A stretch of DNA of 64,000 bases from Pirellulaceae bacterium. GTDB lineage: Bacteria; Planctomycetota; Planctomycetia; Pirellulales; Pirellulaceae. The position numbers and the translations under genes were made by a program. Below, piece after piece: positions 45,300-53,970 of this stretch. How positions within the stretch are numbered: the stretch's first letter is position 1; each line of letters opens with the position of its first letter. Below the pieces are notes generated by a model. It was not told where the DNA came from. It saw only the letters and a list, made by a program, of their open reading frames with translations, and searched no databases. The stretch lies in NCBI GenBank assembly GCA_018402565.1, contig JAGYIQ010000004.1:186001-250000 (forward strand), given 5' to 3'.

Positions 45300-46448
45300 A
45301 TGTCAGAATCAGTGGCTGGAAGCACTCAATCCACGCCGTCGGAGACGGCTAAGCCTTCGGAGATGGACGAGTACGATTTTCCGATCCCGAAGTCTTTGAT
45401 TGCTCAGCACCCATTGGCGTGTCGTGGGGATGCTCGGTTGATGTTGGTGGATCGTCAGCGGCAATCGATTGAACACTGGCATGTGCGGGACCTGCCATCG
45501 ATCTTGCGGGCCAAAGATTGTTTGATATTGAATGACACGCGGGTGGTGCCGGCCAAGTTGGTAGGGGTGCGGCAGAAGACGGGTGGTCGTTGGCAGGGTT
45601 TGTTCTTGGAGTCGGACAATCAGGGTGTCTGGCGGTTGATGTGCAAGACTCGGGGGAAGGTGGAACCGGGTGAGGTCGTCACGTTATTCGACCGGCAGGG
45701 GCGGGAATCGTTTTCTCTGTTGATGGTGACTCGGTTGGAGGATGGGCATTGGGCGGCGGTGCCGCAATTGCATTTATTGGATGAGGACTCGCCTTTGCGT
45801 CAGGCGGTCAAGACGACTCGGCAGCAATGGACGGTCTTGTTGCCAGAGGTCGGTCAGATTCCGCTGCCCCACTACATTCGTGGTGGCAACATGTTGGATT
45901 CCGACATGCGTGACTACCAGACGGTGTACGCCAAGCATCTGGGGGCGGTAGCGGCACCCACCGCGGGTTTGCATTTCACTCAGGACTTGTTGCTGCGACT
46001 GAAGCAAGAGGGCGTCGGGATTGGTCGCATTACCTTGCATGTGGGCGCCGGCACATTCCGTCCGGTGCAAACCGAATGTTTGGCAGATCATTCGATGCAT
46101 CACGAATGGTGCAATGTGGACGAGAAGACGGTGTCTTTGGTCCAGCAACACAAACAGGCTGGGGGGCGGGTCATCATGGTGGGCACGACCAGCATGCGAG
46201 CCTTGGAGACGGCCTCGCGAAGTGGCAGCTTGCAGCCTTTCTGTGGTGAAACCAATCTATTTATTCGTCCGGGATTCCAATTCCATTTAGCGGACGGCTT
46301 GATGACGAACTTCCATTTGCCTCGCACGACCTTGTTGGTCTTGGTCCGCACGTTTGGGGGAGACGCTTTGATGAAGCGTGCGTATCAAGAAGCGGTTGAA
46401 AAAGAGTACCGTTTCTTCAGTTACGGGGACTCGATGCTGATTGTTTGA
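45300..46448 (+). CDS. queA: S-adenosylmethionine:tRNA ribosyltransferase-isomerase
   Basis: About 382 residues from the ATG at 45300 (GAGGA upstream); the core starts at MDEYDFPIPKSLIAQHPLAC. Family landmarks are present: LILNDTRVVPAKL, LPEVGQIPLPHYIRG, YQTVYAKHLGAVAAPTAGLH, ITLHVGAGTFRPV, GTTSMRALE and the C-terminal TNFHLPRTTLLVLV. QueA transfers the ribosyl part of SAM to preQ1 in tRNA to make epoxyqueuosine. It is divergent to the glycosyltransferase and has a ~20-residue N-terminal extension compared with usual QueA. Confidence 0.95.
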   Translation: MSESVAGSTQSTPSETAKPSEMDEYDFPIPKSLIAQHPLACRGDARLMLVDRQRQSIEHWHVRDLPSILRAKDCLILNDTRVVPAKLVGVRQKTGGRWQGLFLESDNQGVWRLMCKTRGKVEPGEVVTLFDRQGRESFSLLMVTRLEDGHWAAVPQLHLLDEDSPLRQAVKTTRQQWTVLLPEVGQIPLPHYIRGGNMLDSDMRDYQTVYAKHLGAVAAPTAGLHFTQDLLLRLKQEGVGIGRITLHVGAGTFRPVQTECLADHSMHHEWCNVDEKTVSLVQQHKQAGGRVIMVGTTSMRALETASRSGSLQPFCGETNLFIRPGFQFHLADGLMTNFHLPRTTLLVLVRTFGGDALMKRAYQEAVEKEYRFFSYGDSMLIV

Positions 46449-46598
46449 TGCCGCAGCGAGTCGACGTCAGCCGGGGTCTATCCAAGTACGAGTCGTTGTC
46501 TGTTTGGTTGGATGGCTGTTCGGGCGTCGTGTGTCTAGCCGCGGTCTGCCGTTTTTTTTTCGGCGTGAAGTCGGTTTGTGTTTTTGAGGAGTTGGCCA
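46449..46598. other. Short intergenic region
   Basis: Contains a T-run (46553-46560) without a clear hairpin; otherwise only the GAGGA ribosome site of the next gene. Confidence 0.3.
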
Positions 46599-47330
46599 GT
46601 GAGCATGGATGAACAGATCTTGGTGGTGCCGGCTTCGCTGTTGGACGAACTCGGTAGGTTCCAAGGATTCTGCGATGACGTTCAGCGGTATTTGCCGGTC
46701 TTACTGGGCAGTGAGCAGATCGATTATCGGCTGCGTGGCGAGATGGAACAGGACCCCAGTTTCAAGCAGCTGATTCCCTACGTTGTCTTTCGGCATCGAT
46801 CGGACGACGGTGTTTGGCGGGTGTTTCATTACACTCGGGGCAGCGGTCAAGGCGAGCAGCGTTTGCACGCGAAGAAGAGCGTTGGGGTAGGCGGGCATAT
46901 TTCATTGGAGGATACCCAACATCCGGACGCGTACTTGGCGGGCATGCAACGCGAGTTATTGGAGGAAGTTTCGTTTGGTTCGCAGCAGGCCGACGAGTTG
47001 TTGGGTGGAGTCACGCGGGTCGAAGACTTGTCGTTGGAGTCGGGCATGGCCCTGCAACGCAAGTTGGTGGAAGGCGGAATGGCTGGTCAGCCGATCGGAT
47101 TGATCAACGACGACTCCAATGCGGTGGGCCAAGTGCATTTGGGCGTTGTGCACGTCGTGGATTTGGTGGAGCCCTGGGTGAGGGCTCGGGAAAAAGACTT
47201 AGTGGACGCGGGGTTCTCGGAGCGAGAAGAGTTGTTGGGCGATTGGGACCGATTTGAAACGTGGTCGCAAATTGCCCTGGAGTACTTGTTCAATGTGGAG
47301 CGGAGTGTCGTCGAGGCAAATCCTCGATAG
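46599..47330 (+). CDS. Nudix-like hydrolase family protein
   Basis: About 243 residues. The start is GTG 46599 (GAGGA 8 nt upstream) or ATG 46605. The middle holds a Nudix-like box: GVGGHISLED, then GMQRELLEEVSFGS, with the RE-x2-EE core. The N-terminal part (LVVPASLLDELGRFQGF, VFRHRSDDGVWRVFHYTRG) resembles the predicted phosphoesterase branch of the MutT/Nudix group found in several phyla. Substrate unknown. Confidence 0.75.
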   Translation: MSMDEQILVVPASLLDELGRFQGFCDDVQRYLPVLLGSEQIDYRLRGEMEQDPSFKQLIPYVVFRHRSDDGVWRVFHYTRGSGQGEQRLHAKKSVGVGGHISLEDTQHPDAYLAGMQRELLEEVSFGSQQADELLGGVTRVEDLSLESGMALQRKLVEGGMAGQPIGLINDDSNAVGQVHLGVVHVVDLVEPWVRAREKDLVDAGFSEREELLGDWDRFETWSQIALEYLFNVERSVVEANPR

Positions 47331-47414
47331 CCCACGGGACGAGTGGCCCATGGGGCGAGTGGCCTGAGTTTGTTCCGACTACTGTCTTGAGTGATCGGTG
47401 GAGAGAGTGAGTCG

Positions 47415-48731
47415 ATGGTCGAGGACCTGGACGACACAATTTATTTGGACGGTCACTCGACGACGCCGTTGGCTCCCGAAGTTCTGGAGGCGATGCTGCC
47501 CTGTTTGACCAGCGGCTATGGCAACGCGGGCAGTCACAGTCATGGGTTTGGCAGTCGGGCGCGGGAGTGGGTGGAGCAAGCGCGGCGGGACGTGGCCGAT
47601 TTCTTGGGCGCTGAGTCGGACGAGATTGTGTTCACCAGTGGTGCGACCGAGAGCAACAACCTGGCGATTTTTGGTGCTGCTCTGCGGTGGCGGGGAAAGC
47701 GTCGCCACTTGGTGACGATTGGCATCGAGCACCCAAGTGTCTTGGAGCCGATGCGGCAATTGGAACGTGAGGGTTGGCGGGTCAGCTTTGTGCCGGTGCA
47801 GCCCCAGCGAGAACCTGCGGGTGGCGGGGAGGACACGCCAAATGGTGGGGGCTCGGGGTGGCCGGCGGGCGGGGTGGGTGTCGGCAGCGAGGGCGACTGC
47901 AGCGAGGGCGGGGACGGAGCGGCGTGGCCGGGTCAGATCGACCTGCGGGCTTTGGCGGCTGAATTGTCGGAGGAGACCGCCTTGGTGTCGGTTGCGTTGG
48001 CCAACAACGAGATCGGCGTGATTCAGCCGTTGCGAGCGGTGGCGGAATTGGCCCATGGCGTGGGCGCTTGGGTCCACACCGATGCGACACAGGCGATGGG
48101 TTGGGTGCCAGTGGACGTCGGAGAGTTGGCGGCGGACTTGGTCAGCTTTTCTGCGCACAAGTTTGGTGGGCCGAAGGGGGTGGGTGGTTTGTTTGTGCGG
48201 CGTCGGGCCACGTACGCGGGGGCTCGGCCGGTGCGACTGAGTCCACAGATCGTCGGGGGTGGGCAGGAGTTCGGTTTGCGTTCGGGGACCTTGAACACTG
48301 CCGGGATTGTGGGCCTGGGGGCGGCCCTGCGGTTAGTGGGGGCAGAGCGAGCGGGGCTGGTGGTTCGAGCCGGAGCCTGGCGGGACCGATTGTGGTCGGC
48401 TTTGCGGCAGGGTGTACCGGACATTCAGCTCAATGGGCCGGATTGGAGGCGGGGTGGGCCGCGGCTGCCGAACAATTTGAACTTTGGGGTGCCGGGAATC
48501 GAGGGGCAGACGATACTGTTGTGCACGCCGGGGGTGGCGGCCTCCAGTGGCAGTGCCTGCTCGAGTGCCAATCCGGGGGTCAGTTCCGTGTTGACCGGCA
48601 TTGGACTGAGCGAGCAAGCGGCTCGGTGCAGTCTGCGTTTGGGCTTGGGTCGGTGGTTGTCCGACGCGGACATCGAGTTGGCAGGTGAACGACTGTTGCG
48701 GGGAATCGAGGCGGCTCGCCGGTCGGGCTGA
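47415..48731 (+). CDS. Cysteine desulfurase (NifS/IscS-like)
   Basis: About 438 residues from ATG 47415. The fold-type I PLP signature is clear: YLDGHSTTPLAPEVLEAML, SGATESNNLAI, HTDATQAMGW, the PLP lysine in SFSAHKFGGPKGVGGLF and the catalytic cysteine loop SSGSACSSANPG. It mobilises sulfur from cysteine for Fe-S cluster or thio-cofactor assembly. A Gly-rich insert of ~35 residues (GGGEDTPNGGGSGWPAGGVG) not found in typical family members lies before the QIDLRALAAEL segment. An IscA-type gene follows after ~220 bp. Confidence 0.93.
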   Translation: MVEDLDDTIYLDGHSTTPLAPEVLEAMLPCLTSGYGNAGSHSHGFGSRAREWVEQARRDVADFLGAESDEIVFTSGATESNNLAIFGAALRWRGKRRHLVTIGIEHPSVLEPMRQLEREGWRVSFVPVQPQREPAGGGEDTPNGGGSGWPAGGVGVGSEGDCSEGGDGAAWPGQIDLRALAAELSEETALVSVALANNEIGVIQPLRAVAELAHGVGAWVHTDATQAMGWVPVDVGELAADLVSFSAHKFGGPKGVGGLFVRRRATYAGARPVRLSPQIVGGGQEFGLRSGTLNTAGIVGLGAALRLVGAERAGLVVRAGAWRDRLWSALRQGVPDIQLNGPDWRRGGPRLPNNLNFGVPGIEGQTILLCTPGVAASSGSACSSANPGVSSVLTGIGLSEQAARCSLRLGLGRWLSDADIELAGERLLRGIEAARRSG

Positions 48732-48952
48732 CGGCAGGATGTCGCCTGGGCGGGGGGGTAATGCGTGCGTGTGGGGCCCAATCGCCAACTCGATTGGACT
48801 TGACTTTGCGATCAAAACCGGCGAAATCGGGCGGATGAGGGCCGGGTTGGATTGGTGAGTGGGCAAAAATGTGTGAGGTCAGCTTTCCCAAACGGGACGA
48901 GCAGACTATGATTTATCGAACCATTTGTTTCGAAATATAGGAGCAAAGCAAA

Positions 48953-49288
48953 ATGGCTGTGATTTTGACCGAAAAAGCAGTGAAGGAAATCAACCGCATC
49001 ATCCAAGAGGACGGTACTCTGGGAGAAGATGTGAAGGTCCGCGTCGGCGTAGCCGGTGGTGGGTGCTCGGGTTTCCAGTACACGTTCCAATTGGACAAGA
49101 ACTTCGACGAGACGAAGGACAACTTGTACCTCCAGCATGGGCTGGGTGTTGTCGTCGACAAGAAGAGTGCTTTGTACTTGGATGGAACGACCGTGGATTT
49201 TTACGAGGGCTTGGATCAACGCGGCTTCAAGTTCGACAATCCGTCGGCGAAGCGTTCGTGCGGCTGCGGCAGCTCGTTCCAGGTCTAG
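48953..49288 (+). CDS. IscA/HesB/ErpA-family iron-sulfur assembly protein
   Basis: A 111-residue protein (MAVILTEKAVKEINRIIQED) with the three conserved cysteines of A-type carriers in GGGCSGFQY and SCGCGSSF. A-type carriers pass Fe-S clusters to apoproteins. The neighbouring cysteine desulfurase supports an Fe-S role. AGGAGC lies upstream. Confidence 0.95.
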   Translation: MAVILTEKAVKEINRIIQEDGTLGEDVKVRVGVAGGGCSGFQYTFQLDKNFDETKDNLYLQHGLGVVVDKKSALYLDGTTVDFYEGLDQRGFKFDNPSAKRSCGCGSSFQV

Positions 49289-49328
49289 GACCGCGGGTGG
49301 ATTCCAGAGAAAACCCGGTGCTAACGCA

Positions 49329-49408
49329 GGCCGGCTGATTTGCTGGCCGGCTGATTTGCTGGCCGGCTGATTTACTGGCCGGCTGATTTGCTGGCCGGCT
49401 GATTTGCA
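49329..49408. repeat. Five tandem 16-bp repeats
   Basis: Unit GGCCGGCTGATTTGCT at 49329, 49345, 49361 (variant TTTACT), 49377 and 49393. Lies between the IscA stop and the terminator. Confidence 0.9.
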
Positions 49409-49460
49409 ATTGGGTAAGTTTTTGCTGACACGTCCGAACGGTCGGCTTACACAAACGAAA

Positions 49461-49491
49461 AAAGCAGCTCTCCCCGATAGAGAGCTGCTTT
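49461..49491. terminator. Bidirectional intrinsic terminator
   Basis: Stem AGCAGCTCT (49463-49471) / AGAGCTGCT (49481-49489), with A and T runs on the two sides. It serves the IscA gene and the convergent BBP7-like gene. Confidence 0.85.
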
Positions 49492-49571
49492 TTTTTTCGT
49501 TTCGATTGGCTGGAGTCGAGTGCTGGAGGGCGGTTTGGGTCACGACTCGTTGTGGGGTCGTGTGCCGCGGA

Positions 49572-50621
49572 CTAGCGACGCCATTCCAGCCCGAAGGTGA
49601 AGCCAACGGTGGTCAGCGACTGGTTGCGGATCCCGGTGACCTGTTCACCCAGCCCGAAGGCGGAGAAGGGGTTCAGGCCGGTTGGTCGCGTGTCGGCTCG
49701 GACAACTCCGTCCCACATGTGCAGGGCCTGGACACCGGCTCGCAGGGCGATATCGCGGGTCAGGTGGTAGGCGGCATCGACGCCCAAGTCCAAGGTGGGA
49801 ACGAAGGAGTTATCGTTGAAGGTGGCTTCGAAGACAGCTACTTGATCGGGGCCGAAGATCATATCCGACGCAAAGTAGCGTTGGGTATTGTAGCCGGCGG
49901 CGAGAGCGGCGTCCGCTCGCCAGCTCCAGCGGCCCATCGTCTTGCTGAAGCGTGACCCGATGTGAGCACCGAAGTTCGAGTTGCTAGTGCGCTGCTTGAA
50001 CCGATTGCCGTCGGCAGTGGTAAAGAAGGGCACGATCGAATCTTCGATCGTTTCGTCGTTGAAGCCCTGCCAGCGGAACCCGAAGTAGGGTTCCATCAGA
50101 GCCCCGCTCGAGAGTTCCTGGCGGAACAAGCGGCTGATCTCGACATTGGCCAGCGTGGTGCGGGTCATGAAGGGATTGGCGATCAGTTCGTCCTGGCCTT
50201 GCGAGAAGAAGCTTCCCTCGCTGTTCAGCCAGTTCAACGTCCAGCCGGTGCCGGCTTCGGACATGTGACCGATGTCGAAGCGATTGCCCCAAGTGAAGTC
50301 GTTCCCGGTCGCAACGGCGTTGGCGTTGACGATCGAAGTGGCTTCTGGGCGGGAGACCGACATGTAGGTGCGGTCGTAGGTGAAGTACCAGCCGGTGTTG
50401 CCTTGCGGCTTGGTACGAATGTCGTCCAAGGTCAGCGGCGCGAACAGCTGGGCGTCGTAATTGAACAGGCTCGTCTCGAACTGTCCGTGGACATCGGGGG
50501 TCGGTCCCACGCCCAGTTCGGGGTCGCCTAGAAGCCCGGTCTGACCGAACGCCGGGAGCGTCGTGGTTCCGATCGCCATCGACAAGACGGCAAAGGTGGT
50601 CGAGAATAATCGCTTCAACAT
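49572..50621 (-). CDS. BBP7-like outer membrane beta-barrel protein
   Basis: About 349 residues from the ATG complementary to 50619-50621, chosen because MLKRLFSTTFAVLSMAIGTT is a proper signal peptide. The rest has the alternating pattern of a planctomycete BBP7-like barrel (NTGWYFTYDRTYMSVSRPEA, FGAHIGSRFSKTMGRWSWRA, TVGFTFGLEWRR with terminal aromatic/Arg). Probably an outer-membrane protein of unknown ligand. The long antisense frames here are artefacts. Confidence 0.75.
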   Translation of the reverse strand: MLKRLFSTTFAVLSMAIGTTTLPAFGQTGLLGDPELGVGPTPDVHGQFETSLFNYDAQLFAPLTLDDIRTKPQGNTGWYFTYDRTYMSVSRPEATSIVNANAVATGNDFTWGNRFDIGHMSEAGTGWTLNWLNSEGSFFSQGQDELIANPFMTRTTLANVEISRLFRQELSSGALMEPYFGFRWQGFNDETIEDSIVPFFTTADGNRFKQRTSNSNFGAHIGSRFSKTMGRWSWRADAALAAGYNTQRYFASDMIFGPDQVAVFEATFNDNSFVPTLDLGVDAAYHLTRDIALRAGVQALHMWDGVVRADTRPTGLNPFSAFGLGEQVTGIRNQSLTTVGFTFGLEWRR

Positions 50622-51022
50622 GGTTGAGATTCCATTTTTCAGCCAATCGAAAACCTGCCCTATCGGGGAATGCACTGACGCGGGCAGGAGCAACGTCAAC
50701 GGTAGTATCGGAAGTCAGCTTTGTACGGGTTGAATAAGAAAGGTAAAATTTCGGGAATATAGCACCCGCACCGAGCCCCACGGAGGCCACAGCACCCCCC
50801 AAAAGTATGGCTTTAGCGGATCCTGTGCTGGTTGTAATGGTCGTAGGGTGGCAAAAACGAGTGAAAATCACCGTTGAAGGCGAGAATCGTGGCAACTAGT
50901 ATGTAGGTGCGGGTTGGATGCCGAGCGTGGGGCTGGATTTTTATGTTGCATGCCAGACGGCGACCGGAGCGGGGCTGGCGGTGGAGTGGTGGAAGTTGAC
51001 CTCAATTCTAGGTGGAAGCACA

Positions 51023-52144
51023 ATGATGCAGCTCTTTTCTCGGTGGCGTGGGGCCTTGGTGGCCGCGTTGCTAACGGCGGTTCTCTGCGTTGCGCCGGCG
51101 AAGGCCGATGTGCCGTTTCGCATTACGATGAATTACGACGTGACGGGTACTGGTCAGTTCAACCAGTACTTCAACGATTTCTCGGAGACGATGACCCAGA
51201 TCGAGCAGTTGCTCGTATCTTGGAGTGGTCCACGGGCGATTGAAGCTCAGTATTCTGGGTTTACGATCGACGTGGCCTTCGAGGATATCGACGGCGAGTT
51301 TGGGATTTTAGCGATGGCTGGCCCGACGGACGTATTGCGTTGGGGTGGGCCTGGTTACGCCAAGCATGGCACTCGAGGTGCGGTGGTGCGTGCGGGAACA
51401 TCGACTTACGACACCAATGACATGGCATTCATGGCCGCGACCGGGTTGCTGCGTTCGACGATCATGCACGAGACATTCCATGCACTGGGATTCCCGGGCG
51501 TGTGGGACGACTTTGGCTACCGCTCTCAGACGGGTGCTGGTTTCATCGGCCCCAACGCTTTGGCAGCCTATCGCGAGGCAACCGGTCAGGATTTTGCACC
51601 GTTTGTACCCGTGGAGACTGGTGGTGGTGCGGGTACTGCCGGCGGTCACTGGTCCGGGGATGACCCATACTTCTTCAATCCGCAGACGGGTGTGGGCGAG
51701 TTGATGATTGGTTTCGCGACTGAGAACGCGTTCTTGTCCGACGTGACTTTGGCTCAGTTCCGTGATTTGGGATACGCAGTACCGAGCCTGGGTGGTGGTC
51801 GTTCGGATGACGGTTGGCCGTCGGGTCCGGTGACTCCGAAGCCGCCGGCTCCGGACGGCGAGGATGATGACGACGGCCGTTCGAGCCCGGACGGCCCGGG
51901 TGGCCCGACCGATCCAACGGGCCCAACCGGACCTGGGAGTCCAAGTTGGCCGGGCATGCCTAGCTACGGAGACGATGGCTGGGTCGATTGGGGCGGACGT
52001 GGCCGGGCTGGTTTTGGCGGCGGCATTGGCGGCAGCGGTGACCTGGGCGGCATGAACGGCTTGAGTGGCGTGCCGGAGCCGAGCTCCCTGTTGATTTTGG
52101 CTGCGGCCGCTGGTTTCCACTTGGCGGGTCGCCGTCGACGCTAG
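51023..52144 (+). CDS. PEP-CTERM protein with HExxH metalloprotease-like motif
   Basis: About 373 residues from ATG 51023; the signal peptide ends near APAKADV. HETFHALGFPGVWDDFGY is an HExxHxxGF motif typical of metzincin/leishmanolysin-like zinc proteases, with a preceding repetitive dyad MAATGLLRSTIMHE. After it come Gly/Pro-rich collagen-like repeats (GGPTDPTGPTGPGSP), a Gly-rich stretch, and the PEP-CTERM sorting signal VPEPSSLLILAAAAGFHLAG with RRRR. PEP-CTERM proteins are processed by an exosortase, not found in this window. Activity is inferred only from HExxH. Confidence 0.8.
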   Translation: MMQLFSRWRGALVAALLTAVLCVAPAKADVPFRITMNYDVTGTGQFNQYFNDFSETMTQIEQLLVSWSGPRAIEAQYSGFTIDVAFEDIDGEFGILAMAGPTDVLRWGGPGYAKHGTRGAVVRAGTSTYDTNDMAFMAATGLLRSTIMHETFHALGFPGVWDDFGYRSQTGAGFIGPNALAAYREATGQDFAPFVPVETGGGAGTAGGHWSGDDPYFFNPQTGVGELMIGFATENAFLSDVTLAQFRDLGYAVPSLGGGRSDDGWPSGPVTPKPPAPDGEDDDDGRSSPDGPGGPTDPTGPTGPGSPSWPGMPSYGDDGWVDWGGRGRAGFGGGIGGSGDLGGMNGLSGVPEPSSLLILAAAAGFHLAGRRRR

Positions 52145-52177
52145 GTGTCGAGACGCCGCGTTGTGAACTCACGCTAG

Positions 52178-52211
52178 ATCCCCGTGTCGGTTGGACACGG
52201 GGATTTTTTTT
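52178..52211 (+). terminator. Intrinsic terminator after the PEP-CTERM gene
   Basis: Stem ATCCCCGTGTC / GACACGGGGAT (52178-52204, 5-nt loop) followed by a T-run. Confidence 0.85.
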
Positions 52212-52344
52212 GTTGGTCTCTCGGTTGATCGGGTTAATTTTGTAGCCAGCGAGGCGGGAATTGAGTACATTGAGGGGACCGCGTGGGTTGCTGAGTGGGC
52301 CGCGTGCTGCTGAGTGCATGGGGATGGATTGGAACCGAGGTGAC

Positions 52345-53391
52345 ATGGAAATGAACTGCAGGCGAAGCAAGATGTTGCATAGTGGATTGTCGACGAACGC
52401 AGTGGCCACACGGCGGCGTGAGGCATGGTTGTCGTTTGGTCGCGGTATCGTCCTGATGTTGGGATGGTTGGCACTGACCACCGGTAGCGATTGCGGGTTG
52501 GCCCGCGGGTTCGGCCAAGATTCGGCCGGGTCGGCGACCTTGGTTCAGGAACCGCAGGTTGACGAGGGGAAAGCAAAGAAGACCGACAAGAAGTCTGGCA
52601 AGCACGATCGGTACGTTCGGGTGCAGAAAGACGACAAGGGCCGGGTCGTTTCGATGGACACGTCGACCATCACATTCACCAAGAAGTTGCCGGACGGAAC
52701 CGAATTGGTCGTGGAGTTGATCGGCGTAGTACACATCGGGGAGGAGGATTACTTCGCGGCCTTCAACGAGCAATTCAAAAAGTACGACGCCTTGTTGTAC
52801 GAATTGGTGGCGCCGGAGGGCACGCGAGTGGAGCGGCGAGCAGACGACGGCATGAATCCGGTGGCCGCCTTGCAAAAGGGCATGATGAGCGCGTTGGGAT
52901 TACAGTTTCAATTGGAGCATATCGACTACAGCCCCAGTAATTTTGTGCATGCGGACATGACCCCGGAAGAGTTCGGTCAGTCAATGACGGAGAACAACGA
53001 ATCGGTTGCCAAGATGTTCTTTCGGACATTGGGCATGAGCGCCGCGATGGGAGGCAGTGGTGGCGAGGCCGAGATGTTGCGAGCCATGCTGTCATCGTCG
53101 GAGGATCGGATCTATCGCTTGCGTCGATCGGCCGCCAATCAGTTGATCAAGATGGACGTCGGCATGAAGGCCTGGGAGGGCGACAATGGATCGACGATCA
53201 TCACGCATCGCAATGGCAAGGCATTCAAAGTCTTGCAGCAACAGATTGACGCTGGGAAGAAGAAGGTCGGTGTATTTTATGGTGCGGGACACTTGCCGGA
53301 CATGGAGCGTCGTTTGATCGAAGACTTTGGGATGACGCCGGGCGAGCCGCAATGGCAGCGAGCGTGGAAACTGCGAGCGGACGCGGAGTAG
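52345..53391 (+). CDS. TraB/GumN-like secreted protein
   Basis: About 348 residues; the start is ATG 52345 or 52351, after GAGGTG, followed by a hydrophobic signal (GIVLMLGWLALTTGSDCGLA). Core motifs fit the TraB/PrgY/GumN (TIKI-like) group: LIGVVHIGEEDYFAAFN, LLYELVAPEGTRVER and GVFYGAGHLPDMERRL. Members are metal-dependent proteases or signalling inhibitors, but many are uncharacterised. A basic Lys-rich segment (KAKKTDKKSGKHDRYVRVQK) precedes the core. Confidence 0.78.
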   Translation: MEMNCRRSKMLHSGLSTNAVATRRREAWLSFGRGIVLMLGWLALTTGSDCGLARGFGQDSAGSATLVQEPQVDEGKAKKTDKKSGKHDRYVRVQKDDKGRVVSMDTSTITFTKKLPDGTELVVELIGVVHIGEEDYFAAFNEQFKKYDALLYELVAPEGTRVERRADDGMNPVAALQKGMMSALGLQFQLEHIDYSPSNFVHADMTPEEFGQSMTENNESVAKMFFRTLGMSAAMGGSGGEAEMLRAMLSSSEDRIYRLRRSAANQLIKMDVGMKAWEGDNGSTIITHRNGKAFKVLQQQIDAGKKKVGVFYGAGHLPDMERRLIEDFGMTPGEPQWQRAWKLRADAE

Positions 53392-53410
53392 TCGCCGCGG
53401 TGTTTGCACA

Positions 53411-53960
53411 GCGGGGACGCCAAGCAACGCCAAGTCGTGCTCGTGGTTAGTTAGCAAGCAAACAATCGTGCTCGTGCTCGTAATCGTGCTCGTAATCGAT
53501 GACAGCATCGTCTTCGGACGGCTGAAAAAAAGAGGTTTGCACTTATTCAATTTGAGGACCCGATAACACGCTCCCTTCGAGATCGATGGTCGCTTTGATT
53601 ACGAGCTCGATTACGGGTACCAGGACGATTTTGAGAACGGAGAACTGAGAACCTCTGTTTTCGCTGCAGCTGGGCTGGATTCGATTACGATTACGAGCAC
53701 GAGCACGAGCACGATTTTGAGTAGTGAGAACTGAGAACTGAGAATCCCTATTTTAGCTGCAGTCGGGCTGGATTCGAGCACGAGCACGAGCACGAGCACG
53801 ATTTTGAGAACTGAGAACTGAGAACTGAGAACCCCTTTTTTTCGCTGCAGCTGGGCTGGATTCGATTACGATTACGAGCACGAGCACGAGCACGATTTTG
53901 AGTAGTGAGCACGATTTTGAGTAAGAGTATGATTTTTAGTAAGAGTTAGAATACGAGTCG
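53411..53960. repeat. ACGAGC/ATTACG minisatellite mosaic
   Basis: Hexamers ACGAGC and ATTACG form runs joined by GATTTTGAGTAGTGAGAAC, repeated GAACTGA units and TTTTCGCTGCAGCTGGGCTG. The larger module (about 130 bp) occurs three times between 53640 and 53900. No gene. Confidence 0.85.
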
Positions 53961-53970
53961 ACGATGGGGG

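Noticed and set aside
49984-50895. 303-codon minus-strand frame overlapping the BBP7-like gene
   Set aside because: Arg/His/Leu-rich shadow in another frame; the gene at 49572-50621 has a signal peptide and barrel pattern.
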